The notes under the pieces were generated by a model, which worked only from the letters and a program-made list of their open reading frames with translations, was not told where the DNA came from and ran no database searches. A DNA stretch of 10,362 bases from Bacteroidales bacterium (lineage in GTDB: Bacteria > Bacteroidota > Bacteroidia > Bacteroidales > UBA4417). This document shows positions 1 through 6,995 of the stretch, piece by piece (the stretch's first letter is position 1; the number at the start of each line of letters is the position of its first letter). Made by a program: the position numbers and the translations under genes. The stretch covers positions 1-10,362 of the forward strand of contig JANXXZ010000192.1 of NCBI GenBank assembly GCA_025350385.1. The letters run 5' to 3'.

Positions 1-1
1 C

Positions 2-967
2 AAGGATTACAAGGAACTTCAGCCTGTTGAAGTCGCCTATAAACAATATAAGTCGCTGCTCGAAAATATGGAATCCGCGCGCACCATGCTCAACGAGGAA
101 AAGGATGAGGAGATGAGGTCATTTGCCAGGGAAGAACTCGAGAGTATGGTAGCTCAAAAGGATGTCCTTGAAGAAGATATCCGCCTGATGCTCATTCCAG
201 CTGATCCGCAGGATGGCAAGAATGCCGTGCTCGAAATCCGTGCCGGCACCGGTGGCGATGAAGCCAGCCTTTTTGCAGGTGATTTATACCGCATGTATGC
301 CCGCTATTGCGAAACCAAGGGATGGAAAATGGAACTGATTAGCATGGCCGAAGGTACCATGGGCGGGTATAAGGAAATTATCCTGGAAGTAATAGGCGAA
401 GGCGTATATGGCATTCTGAAATATGAATCGGGCGTTCACCGCGTTCAGCGCGTACCTGCAACCGAAACCCAGGGACGGGTTCATACTTCTGCTGCCACGG
501 TAGCCGTTCTTCCCGAAGCCGAAGAATTTGACGTCGATATCAAACCTTCTGATATCCGTAAAGACACCTATTGTTCTTCAGGTCCCGGTGGGCAGAGTGT
601 AAATACCACATACTCTGCTGTAAGGCTGACCCATGTTCCTACAGGAATTGTTGTAGCCATCCAGGATGAGAAATCGCAGATGAAGAATTTCGAAAAAGCC
701 ATGACCGTGCTTCGCACCCGCATTTTCGAGATGGAATACCAGAAATACCTCGACGAAATATCTAAGAAACGGAAGACTATGGTTTCGTCAGGTGACCGCT
801 CGGCCAAAGTCCGCACCTACAATTATCCCCAGAGCCGTGTTACCGACCATCGCATCAATATGACCGTATACAATCTTGCCATTTTCATGGACGGCAATAT
901 ACAGGATATGATTGAAGCGCTGCAACTGGCCGAAAATGCTGAAAGGCTGAAAGCGGCTGCGGAGTAA
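2..967 (+). CDS. prfA: Peptide chain release factor 1 (5' end cut by the window)
   Basis: Release factor 1 recognises UAA and UAG stop codons on the ribosome and triggers hydrolysis of the peptidyl-tRNA. The frame is open from base 2, giving 321 visible residues; the family is usually about 355-360, so only some 35-40 N-terminal residues are missing. The ATG at 68 is internal, because conserved-looking coding sequence continues upstream of it. The tripeptide anticodon PAT lies at bases 455-463 in the context RVPATETQGRVHTS, which marks RF1; RF2 would carry SPF. The catalytic GGQ is at 587-595 in SSGPGGQSVNTT, the form I associate with Bacteroidota; its Gln is normally methylated by PrmC. The GTGGDEA motif (near bases 245-265) and the C-terminal NYPQSRVTDHRI block are intact. 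It probably shares a transcript with pyrF downstream, separated by a repeat array. Identification is secure. Confidence 0.97.
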   Translation, partial: KDYKELQPVEVAYKQYKSLLENMESARTMLNEEKDEEMRSFAREELESMVAQKDVLEEDIRLMLIPADPQDGKNAVLEIRAGTGGDEASLFAGDLYRMYARYCETKGWKMELISMAEGTMGGYKEIILEVIGEGVYGILKYESGVHRVQRVPATETQGRVHTSAATVAVLPEAEEFDVDIKPSDIRKDTYCSSGPGGQSVNTTYSAVRLTHVPTGIVVAIQDEKSQMKNFEKAMTVLRTRIFEMEYQKYLDEISKKRKTMVSSGDRSAKVRTYNYPQSRVTDHRINMTVYNLAIFMDGNIQDMIEALQLAENAERLKAAAE

Positions 968-1050
968 GGAAAGAAAAAAGACAAAAGAAAAAAGTAAAAA
1001 GACAAAAGATAAATGTAGAAAGCAAATTGCAAATTGAAAATTGCAAATTG
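967..1050 (+). repeat. Heptamer tandem array between prfA and pyrF
   Basis: Twelve consecutive 7-bp units begin at the last base of the prfA stop codon. Each unit ends in G, and these Gs fall at 973, 980, 987, 994, 1001, 1008, 1015, 1022, 1029, 1036, 1043 and 1050 without a slip. The first eight units are A/G-rich (AAAAAAG, ACAAAAG, TAAAAAG); the last four are CAAATTG or AAAATTG. The composition changes but the phase does not. The type resembles in style the heptameric STRR repeats described in cyanobacteria, but the unit differs and no relation is claimed. A related array follows nuoB. The function is unknown; an unstructured A-rich region helping initiation at pyrF is one possibility. Confidence 0.8.
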
Positions 1051-1063
1051 TGAATTTCAATAT

Positions 1064-1084
1064 CCGAAATCCGAAATCCGAAAT
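1064..1084 (+). repeat. CCGAAAT x3 tandem heptamer
   Basis: Three perfect tandem copies of CCGAAAT lie just before the pyrF start. The period is again 7 bp, but the phase is shifted relative to the array ending at 1050, from which it is separated by 13 bp. Together the two arrays fill nearly the whole prfA-pyrF gap. The last copy ends three bases before the pyrF ATG. Confidence 0.75.
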
Positions 1085-1087
1085 TCC

Positions 1088-1930
1088 ATGAACCGCCAGC
1101 AGCTTTTCGACCTTATCTGCCAGAAAAAATCATTCCTTTGTGTTGGCCTTGACAGCGATATAAAGAAGATTCCATCGCACCTGCTTGATTCGGATGACCC
1201 GGTTTTTGAATTCAACAAACAGATCATTGAAGCTACCATCGACTTTGCGGTGGCCTATAAACCCAATCTTGCCTTTTACGAAAGCCGAGGGATAAAGGGG
1301 GTTGAAAGTCTTGCAAAGACTGTTAATCTGCTCAAATCATACGGGAACCAGGTTTTTACTATAGCTGATGCCAAACGGGGCGATATTGGGAATACTTCCG
1401 CCCAATATGCCAAAGCCGTTTTCGATGAAGCAGTTTCAGGATTCAGTTTCGATGCTGTTACGGTCGCACCATACATGGGCGAAGACTCAGTAAAACCTTT
1501 CCTGGATTTTCCTGGCAAATGGGCCATCATCCTTGCACTTACATCTAACAAAGGAGCGGATGATTTCCAATTGATTGAAGGAACCGACTCTTCCCGCCTG
1601 TTTGAACGTGTTCTTTACGTTTCTCAAAAATGGGGCAACGCTGATAATATTATGTATGTGGTTGGAGCAACGCGCGCCGAAATGCTCGCCGAAGTCCGTA
1701 AAATTGTGCCGGATCATTTCCTGCTGGTGCCCGGTGTGGGTTCGCAGGGTGGCAGCCTCAGGGAGGTTGCATCATATGGAATGAATAATAAATGTGGAAT
1801 TCTGGTGAATGCGTCAAGAAGCATTATATTTGCCTCCTCCGATAATGATTTTGCAATAAAATCAAGAATTGAAGCTCAGAATATGCAGCAGGAAATGGAA
1901 CTGCTTCTGATGGAAAAAGGTTTGATATAA
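1088..1930 (+). CDS. pyrF: Orotidine 5'-phosphate decarboxylase, type 2
   Basis: PyrF decarboxylates orotidine monophosphate to UMP, the last step of de novo pyrimidine synthesis, in the cytoplasm. The 280-residue length and sequence fit the longer 'subfamily 2' enzymes rather than the roughly 230-residue E. coli type. The catalytic D-x-K-x-x-D charge network is visible as DAKRGD (D94, K96, D99), preceded by YKPN near K58. The phosphate-binding region VPGVGSQGG spans residues 214-222, followed by NASRSI with R244. I chose ATG 1088: the frame can be extended to a TTG at 1034, but that extension is only translated heptamer repeat and adds 18 residues unlike the family. prfA-pyrF adjacency is, from memory, common in Bacteroidales. 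The next gene starts 25 bp downstream after a T-rich spacer. Confidence 0.95.
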   Translation: MNRQQLFDLICQKKSFLCVGLDSDIKKIPSHLLDSDDPVFEFNKQIIEATIDFAVAYKPNLAFYESRGIKGVESLAKTVNLLKSYGNQVFTIADAKRGDIGNTSAQYAKAVFDEAVSGFSFDAVTVAPYMGEDSVKPFLDFPGKWAIILALTSNKGADDFQLIEGTDSSRLFERVLYVSQKWGNADNIMYVVGATRAEMLAEVRKIVPDHFLLVPGVGSQGGSLREVASYGMNNKCGILVNASRSIIFASSDNDFAIKSRIEAQNMQQEMELLLMEKGLI

Positions 1931-1955
1931 TTGTTTTGTTGTTTATTTTCTTGTT

Positions 1956-3098
1956 ATGAATTTATGTTCCCGGAGATCATTTCTCCTTTCCGTGAATCTC
2001 ATACTAGTTCTGTCCGTGTTCAGCCAGAAAAACTTCCAGGCCGGTTATATAGTCACTGCTGCGAATGACACAGTGAAAGGTTATATTAAATCCCATAACT
2101 GGGTTAAAAACCCGGACGCTGTTATATTCAGACAATCAACTGAGGGCATTGAAAAAGTGTATCTGCCAGGGCAACTCAAAGCCTTCGCGGTTGCGAATGA
2201 TATTTATGAATCCGGTATTGTTACGATGGATGATAGTCCATACAAGATCGGCGAGCTAACAGATCTAAAGTACAACTTTGTTACAGATACAGTATTCCTG
2301 CTTAGCCTTATTAAAGGCGATAAGAATCTTTATCTTTATCAGGATAAGAATAGCAAGGAGCATTTTTTTATCACCATTGATTCAAGCTTCAAATTATTGA
2401 TTTATAAGCGGTACCTGAAACTTAATGACCAGGGAATCAAGGATCTGACAGAAGACAAACGATATTTGGGACAACTGAGGATTTACCTGGGCGACTGCCC
2501 GGATATCCTGCACAAGATTCAGGAAGTGAGATATGACAAAAACAGCCTTCTTAGTTTATTCAGTTATTACTATTCCTGTTCAAAAAATAAATTGGTTTCC
2601 CTCCATAAAGATAAGATCAGGCCCTTTGAATATGGAGCAATCATTGGACTTTCATTAACAAAAGCTGACTATTACAGTGAATTCCCGGTCTCGAAAAGAA
2701 TATCCGGCGGGTTAAGCCTTACCTGGAAATTTCAAAAACATTCAAACAGATTCTCAATGCGTAATGAACTCCTATATAATTCATTTAAAACAAAATCAGC
2801 TTACAGCTTTAGCCGGGGTTATAATGAAGGCTATACTGGGAATATTATCCATTACATCCGCATGAACAATATGGGTCACGTTTCATTTCCCGACAAAAAC
2901 TTACAGCTGTTTTTGAATGCAGGAATATCTACCGGTTTTATGATTTATGAATCGTATGAAGAAGTAAAAAAGCCGGCAAATCTGAAGCACAGAACTTCGT
3001 GTGCCTCGTTGATTAACCAAGTAAATGTTGGTTTTCCTTTAGGTTTTGGAGTTGCCTATAAAAGGTATTCTTTTGAAATCAGGGGCCTGGCAGATTAA
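1956..3098 (+). CDS. Secreted, probable outer-membrane beta-barrel protein, copy 1 (C-terminus truncated)
   Basis: I do not recognise a named family. Residues 1-23 look like a signal peptide: a basic SRR, a hydrophobic core and likely cleavage near VFS-Q. The mature N-terminus has GYIVTAANDTVKGYI, a pattern I know from uncharacterised secreted Bacteroidota proteins. A globular part runs to about residue 215. The C-terminal half has alternating, amphipathic, aromatic-rich strands (for example SMRNELLYNSF and LFLNAGISTGF) that suggest a small outer-membrane barrel. It is clearly paralogous to the next gene, sharing GYIVTAANDT, NFVTDTVFL, KEHFFI and EDKRY-GQL. It stops at RGLAD with a TAA at 3096-3098, whereas the paralog continues through a last strand ending in Phe. 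The expected last strand is still encoded beyond the stop. Base composition looks more AT-rich than the housekeeping genes. Function unknown; it may be non-functional. Confidence 0.75.
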   Translation: MNLCSRRSFLLSVNLILVLSVFSQKNFQAGYIVTAANDTVKGYIKSHNWVKNPDAVIFRQSTEGIEKVYLPGQLKAFAVANDIYESGIVTMDDSPYKIGELTDLKYNFVTDTVFLLSLIKGDKNLYLYQDKNSKEHFFITIDSSFKLLIYKRYLKLNDQGIKDLTEDKRYLGQLRIYLGDCPDILHKIQEVRYDKNSLLSLFSYYYSCSKNKLVSLHKDKIRPFEYGAIIGLSLTKADYYSEFPVSKRISGGLSLTWKFQKHSNRFSMRNELLYNSFKTKSAYSFSRGYNEGYTGNIIHYIRMNNMGHVSFPDKNLQLFLNAGISTGFMIYESYEEVKKPANLKHRTSCASLINQVNVGFPLGFGVAYKRYSFEIRGLAD

Positions 3099-3155
3099 AA
3101 ATATAACATCCTGAACTCAAACTCTGTTTTCCTTCTTTTGGAATATCATATCTGA
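3099..3155 (+). pseudogene. Stranded last beta-strand of copy 1 beyond a premature TAA
   Basis: Read in the same frame as the preceding gene, this segment encodes 18 residues ending NSVFLLLEYHI and then TGA (3153-3155). The paralog ends TSLFLLLGYQF and then a stop. The match in sequence, frame and distance to the stop shows that this was the original C-terminus. Near the TAA the paralog also has residues (YHY before GL, and part of a loop) that are missing here, so a small deletion may have accompanied the nonsense change. Confidence 0.65.
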
Positions 3156-3411
3156 CCGGTATGCTGCAAGCCCTGAGCAGACATTACCTCCATTCCGGAG
3201 AGAATAAGTAATTCAATAATCACTGAGAAATGCTAATCCCTACACTAATTTAAAATTAACTTGTATGAATTCACCAGCTAAAAAGTATTCAACTCTGCTC
3301 ACCGCTTTAATTCTGGTTATTGCATCTTATGGCCAGAAAAACTACCTACCAGGCTACATCGTCACAGCTGCCAATGACACGATGAAAGGCTATATCGATT
3401 ACCGGAACTGG

Positions 3412-3421
3412 AAAAAAAAAA
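3412..3421 (+). other. A10 homopolymer at the frameshift point
   Basis: Ten consecutive A residues follow a TGG Trp codon and precede CCCTGAC. This is exactly where the reading frame of copy 2 must move back by one base. The matching place in copy 1 (TGGGTTAAAAACCCG) has only five A. Runs of A this long are known sites of replication slippage, transcriptional slippage and -1 ribosomal frameshifting (AAAAAAA-type slippery heptamers). Which applies here cannot be told from one sequence. Confidence 0.7.
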
Positions 3422-3491
3422 CCCTGACAAAATAGAGTTCAGCAGCTCCCTGAATGGAACAGCAACTTCCTATTCCCCAGCAGATCTGAAT

Positions 3492-4520
3492 ATGTTCTCC
3501 GTTAGTAACGAGTTCTACAAAACAGCGATTGTGACCATTGATGACAGCCCGTTTAAAATTGATAAACTGACCGAAGGATCAAAGTTCAATTTTGTTACTG
3601 ATACAGTCTTTCTTATGAACCTGGTTAGAGGAGACAAAAGTCTTCATTACCTCATGGATGCGAATGGAAAGGAACATTTCTTTATCAGAAACGGATCAAT
3701 ATTTATTCTACTCAGTTGTAAGCGCTATCTGAAAAGAGACGAAACAGGCGGGTTGGTTTTAATTGAAGACAAACGCTATATAGGGCAATTGATGAACTAT
3801 CTGCAAGATTGTAAATTCATTCAGGGTAAATTGACAAATGTAAAATACGAAAGGAAATACCTGGTCAAACTATTTCAGGCATACTATACCTGCACAGGGG
3901 GAAAAATCGATTTCCAGGATAAAGCTTATTCAAAGCCATTTGAAATTGGTGCCTTTGCAGGAGTTTCAATGACAAAACTTAAGTTTAGTGATGCCCCGGC
4001 TTACCTGCAGGATGCTGATTACCCAACCTCATATAACATTTCATTAGGAGTATTTTATAACTGGATATTCCCGCGTCACTTTGGACGTATATCAATCAGC
4101 AATGAACTTCATTATATTTCCTATAAAACTGAAGCTTCCTATAATTCATCTGAACGTAACGTTCAGACAAAGCTCGGATTGCATTACCTACAGATGAACA
4201 ATATGTTTCGCTACAAGTATCCGGTTAAAAATGCAACGTGCTTCATTAATGCAGGTATTTCCACAGGGTATGGATTTTCGGAGACAAATTACAAATACGA
4301 AAAATCATCGTTTCATGGTGATTCTTCAGGTCCTATCATGTGGAGAGGGTTAACCAGATTATCCTTAGGTGTTCCGATAGGTATTGGCATTAAGTACAGA
4401 AAATATTCGGTAGAAGCCAGGTATCATTATGGGTTAAGAAAGCTGGAAAGTATCAATGGGGCGAATAATCCAGGGTCACAATTAACTTCCTTGTTTCTGT
4501 TGCTCGGATATCAATTTTGA
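3492..4520 (+). CDS. Downstream open fragment of frameshifted copy 2
   Basis: This is the longest ATG-initiated frame of copy 2 (342 residues), and automated annotation would probably report it alone. The Met is not a likely start. Coding similarity to copy 1 continues upstream in the same frame to the A10 tract, and the fragment by itself lacks the signal peptide needed for export. It contains the conserved NFVTDTVFL, KEHFFI and EDKRYIGQL blocks and the complete barrel-like C-terminus. Confidence 0.55.
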   Translation: MFSVSNEFYKTAIVTIDDSPFKIDKLTEGSKFNFVTDTVFLMNLVRGDKSLHYLMDANGKEHFFIRNGSIFILLSCKRYLKRDETGGLVLIEDKRYIGQLMNYLQDCKFIQGKLTNVKYERKYLVKLFQAYYTCTGGKIDFQDKAYSKPFEIGAFAGVSMTKLKFSDAPAYLQDADYPTSYNISLGVFYNWIFPRHFGRISISNELHYISYKTEASYNSSERNVQTKLGLHYLQMNNMFRYKYPVKNATCFINAGISTGYGFSETNYKYEKSSFHGDSSGPIMWRGLTRLSLGVPIGIGIKYRKYSVEARYHYGLRKLESINGANNPGSQLTSLFLLLGYQF

Positions 4521-4633
4521 ACTTGTTTGCCTTTTGTTGGTTATTCTGAGGATCTCAGGTAAGCCATTAAGTCTCCTTAGATGAAAGTATAGACCTAACT
4601 CATGAAATTGAGAATTATATTTACAGCATACCT

Positions 4634-5770
4634 ATGAAGAAAATCATCCTCAGAATTTTTTTGGCAGTGGGGGTTATCCTGTTTTCCGTATGGGCAATAA
4701 TGCCTTATTATCTGAGCAGGGCTTTAATCTATGAGCAACCCGGGATTGATGATTATACCATTTTCTCTAACAGGAAGGTAAATACTGCTAAACCTGTACT
4801 TTGGGCCTTCCGTAAGGATTTCAACCGGCAAAAGCTAAGTGAAACCTCACTTTTGAAAATAAAAGGACTAGAAACTGTAGCCTTTCTTGTTGTTCAAAAT
4901 GACAGCCTTCTTCACGAGGAATACTGGGATGGCTATTCCGATTCATCCTACAGCAATTCCTTTTCGGTGGCCAAGAGCATCGTTTCCCTGCTCATAGGGT
5001 GTCTTATAGATGAAGGAAAAATTAAAAGTGTAGATCAGCCGGTAACCGATTTTATTCCGGAATTTAAAGGGGATGCATACCAAAAGATCACTGTTAAGGA
5101 TGTGCTCTGCATGAGCTCTGGCCTCAACTGGGACGAAAGTTATAACAGCGCCTTTTCCAAGACCACCAAAGCCTATTATGGCAACAACCTCCCGGAGCTG
5201 ATTACTACACTTAAACCGATTGAGGCGCCCGGAAGAATTCACCGGTATAAGAGCGGTGACTCCCAGCTATTGAGTATGATTGTTGAGAAGGCCTCAGGCA
5301 AGCACCTTGCCGATTATGCCTCAGAGAAATTATGGCAACCGCTGGGCGCAGAGCATGCCGCGCTATGGAGCCTGGATAAGGAAAACGGTAATGAAAAAGC
5401 TTATTGTTGTTTCAACAGTAATGCCCGCGATTTTGCCCGGATCGGGCAGATGGTTCTGGATAGTGGGCAGTTCGCCGGCCGGCAACTGGTTTCAAAAGAG
5501 TATATCCGCCAGGCTACTTCTCCCGCCTCCTGGCTGAAAGACGAACACGGACAAAACTGTTCCTGGTATGGTTACCAGTTCTGGATGCTCAACTATAAAG
5601 GAATGAAGATTAATTATGCCCGGGGAATCCTGGGGCAGTATATTTTCATTATTCCCGAAAAAAAAGCAGTTGTGGTCAGGCTTGGTTCAAAAAGAAGCAG
5701 CACTTATTCAGGGAAGGTTCCCGATGATGTATTTCTTTACCTGGATGAAGCTCTTTCAATGCTTCGGTAA
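4634..5770 (+). CDS. Membrane-anchored serine hydrolase (beta-lactamase / penicillin-binding-protein-like)
   Basis: This belongs to the class C beta-lactamase-related serine hydrolases, a broad family of D-aminopeptidases, esterases and penicillin-binding-like proteins. Residues 1-28 start MKKIILR followed by one hydrophobic segment, so it is probably exported and perhaps held in the inner membrane; I see no lipobox. The active-site SxxK is SVAK at S111-K114 in NSFSVAKSIVSLLIG. The second motif is Y205-K-S207 in RYKSGDSQLL, in the place of the usual Y-x-N/S. The third motif region is RGILGQYIFIIPEKK (about 330-344), where many relatives have a His or Lys before the LG/TG; here it is Ile. At 378 residues it is complete. 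The substrate cannot be predicted, and true beta-lactam hydrolysis is unlikely to be its main role. It stands alone, with 113 bp upstream and ilvE convergent downstream. Base use resembles the housekeeping genes more than the preceding paralogs. Confidence 0.88.
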   Translation: MKKIILRIFLAVGVILFSVWAIMPYYLSRALIYEQPGIDDYTIFSNRKVNTAKPVLWAFRKDFNRQKLSETSLLKIKGLETVAFLVVQNDSLLHEEYWDGYSDSSYSNSFSVAKSIVSLLIGCLIDEGKIKSVDQPVTDFIPEFKGDAYQKITVKDVLCMSSGLNWDESYNSAFSKTTKAYYGNNLPELITTLKPIEAPGRIHRYKSGDSQLLSMIVEKASGKHLADYASEKLWQPLGAEHAALWSLDKENGNEKAYCCFNSNARDFARIGQMVLDSGQFAGRQLVSKEYIRQATSPASWLKDEHGQNCSWYGYQFWMLNYKGMKINYARGILGQYIFIIPEKKAVVVRLGSKRSSTYSGKVPDDVFLYLDEALSMLR

Positions 5771-5815
5771 CAATACTTGACTTTTGTAAATAAACAGAGG
5801 GTCTATCTCTAAAGT

Positions 5816-5909
5816 CCTTTGTGTGCCTTCGTGCAATCCCGAGTGGTCCTTGTGATTAAGTCAAATTATTGAACCACAAATCACTAAGTGCACACAAGGA
5901 TCACAAAGG
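5816..5909. repeat. Imperfect inverted repeat between convergent genes
   Basis: The ends are CCTTTGTG (5816-5823) and its exact reverse complement CACAAAGG (5902-5909). Just inside, CCTT (5826-5829) matches AAGG (5896-5899). Further complementary words, GTGGT (5833-5837) with ACCAC (5873-5877) and GTGATT (5842-5847) with AATCAC (5879-5884), are present but not in fully nested order, so this is a mosaic and not one clean hairpin. It lies between the stops of the serine hydrolase gene and ilvE, where a bidirectional terminator or a dispersed palindromic element would be expected. There is no T-run directly next to the stem. Confidence 0.5.
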
Positions 5910-5962
5910 GAAATAGCACCTAATCATCTGCTTTGAGATTGTCTAATTTTTTTCTGTATTAC

Positions 5963-6982
5963 TTATTCAACGAAAGTGATCCAACCATAGTTATCAGCCA
6001 CATCGCCATATTGAATACCAATTAATTGGTTATAAAGTTTGGTTGAAACATCTCCTGCTTTTCCATTTTTGCAATAAAGGAATTCCTGATGGGTATCAGG
6101 ATCGACAATGCGGCGGATGGGAGAAATAACCGCGGCAGTGCCACAGGCCCCTACCTCATCAAATTCAGAAAGTTCTTCTATCGGAACTTTCCGGCGTTCA
6201 ACTTTTAAGCCCATATCTTCAGCCAGGGTCATCAGGCTCTTGTTTGTTATGGAAGGAAGGATCGAATCGGAAAGAGGGGTAACATAAGTATTGCCTTTGA
6301 TCCCGAAGAAATTGGCAGGACCTGCTTCATCGATATACTTTTTTTCACGGGCATCGAGAAACAATGCTGAAGCAAAACCTTCGCGGTGAGCGCGTTCCCC
6401 GGCTGCAAGACTGGCGGCGTAATTTCCGCCAACTTTATATTTACCGGTTCCCAGGGGAGCTGCACGGTCCGAATCATGTGCAATCAGGATGCTAACCGGA
6501 TTAAATCCTTCCTTGAAATAGGGACCAACCGGAGAAACAAACACCAATAACATATATTCATCAGCAGGTTTAACACCAACACGTGGTCCGCTACCTATAA
6601 GCAGAGGCCTGATATATAAAGAAGCTCCAGTTCCGTGCGGCGGAACAAATTCTTTATTCAGTTTAACTGCAGTCATGATAGCTTCCTTGAAAAGTTCAGT
6701 TGGAGGAACGGCCATCAGAACCCCATTGGCTGAATCCTGCATGCGCCTGGCATTATCTTCCCAACGAAAAAGACGAATCTTGCCATCTTTACCCATGTAT
6801 GCCTTCAGGCCTTCAAATGCTTCCTGTCCGTAATGTAGTGCGGTTGCTGCCATGTGTAACGGAATATACTCCGAATCGGAAATTTCCAGCTTACTCCATT
6901 CGCCTTCACGGTAATAAGCTCTTACGTTATAATTGGTTTTAAGATAACCAAAAGGTAGGGTACTCCATTCAATGCTGGTCAT
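5963..6982 (-). CDS. ilvE: Branched-chain amino acid aminotransferase (class IV PLP)
   Basis: IlvE transfers the amino group between glutamate and the 2-oxo acids of leucine, isoleucine and valine in the cytoplasm, using pyridoxal phosphate. The 339-residue length and sequence fit the longer type (close to eukaryotic BCATs) rather than the roughly 310-residue E. coli type. The PLP lysine is K183 in LGTGKYKVGGNYAASL, aligned with the catalytic Lys before GGNYG in human BCAT. E219 in YIDEAGPANFF is the residue expected to contact the cofactor ring nitrogen. ALHYGQEAFEGLKAY (48-62) and GTGASLYIRPLLIG (117-130) are further family blocks, and GACGTAAVISPI (278-289) covers the phosphate-binding end. 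The start (CAT at 6980-6982) gives a normal N-terminus. It is monocistronic here, converging on the serine hydrolase and diverging from nuoA. A small inverted repeat lies 14-29 bp upstream of its start. Confidence 0.95.
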   Translation of the reverse strand: MTSIEWSTLPFGYLKTNYNVRAYYREGEWSKLEISDSEYIPLHMAATALHYGQEAFEGLKAYMGKDGKIRLFRWEDNARRMQDSANGVLMAVPPTELFKEAIMTAVKLNKEFVPPHGTGASLYIRPLLIGSGPRVGVKPADEYMLLVFVSPVGPYFKEGFNPVSILIAHDSDRAAPLGTGKYKVGGNYAASLAAGERAHREGFASALFLDAREKKYIDEAGPANFFGIKGNTYVTPLSDSILPSITNKSLMTLAEDMGLKVERRKVPIEELSEFDEVGACGTAAVISPIRRIVDPDTHQEFLYCKNGKAGDVSTKLYNQLIGIQYGDVADNYGWITFVE

Positions 6983-6995
6983 ATATCGGTTTGTT

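Larger units (their letters stand above)
3265..4520 (+). pseudogene. Secreted, probable outer-membrane beta-barrel protein, copy 2, frameshifted at an A10 run
   Basis: The true start is ATG 3265: MNSPAKKYS, a hydrophobic core, SYGQ, then GYIVTAANDTMKGYI, which aligns with copy 1 from its first residue. This frame runs into ten A residues at 3412-3421 and ends at TAG 3433-3435 after 56 codons. In the frame one base back, the protein resumes as NPDKIEF, matching NPDAVIF of copy 1, and continues to TGA 4518-4520. One extra A, or two fewer, would give an intact protein of about 418 residues. The C-terminal half is rich in amphipathic strands and ends LFLLLGYQF; a terminal Phe is typical of outer-membrane barrels recognised by the BAM complex. 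It could be a decayed gene, an assembly error in the homopolymer, or a gene expressed through slippage or phase variation. Function unknown. Confidence 0.75.

Noticed and set aside
788..1060. Antisense open frame over the prfA end and the repeat array, with a Phe/Leu-rich hydrophobic N-terminus that looks membrane-like
   Set aside because: The hydrophobic stretch is only the reverse complement of the A-rich heptamer array, and the rest is antisense to conserved prfA.
1034..1087. TTG start giving a longer PyrF
   Set aside because: It translates repeat sequence only; the family N-terminus begins at ATG 1088.
3096..3098. Idea that RF1 (prfA nearby) regulates readthrough of the copy 1 TAA
   Set aside because: Proximity is the only support; no recoding signal is visible around the stop.
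3265..3435. Independent 56-residue small secreted peptide
   Set aside because: All of it before the A10 run aligns with the N-terminus of the neighbouring paralog, so it is the broken start of copy 2 and not a separate gene.
4546..4558. CTGAG-GAT-CTCAG hairpin after copy 2 as a terminator
   Set aside because: A 5-bp stem with a 3-base loop and no following T-run; too weak to call.
4943..5242. Antisense 99-residue open frame within the serine hydrolase gene
   Set aside because: It lies opposite the conserved active-site region, and no independent coding signal is visible.
5947..5953. T7 run as part of a terminator for the serine hydrolase gene
   Set aside because: It lies nearly 40 bases past the inverted repeat, not adjacent to a stem.
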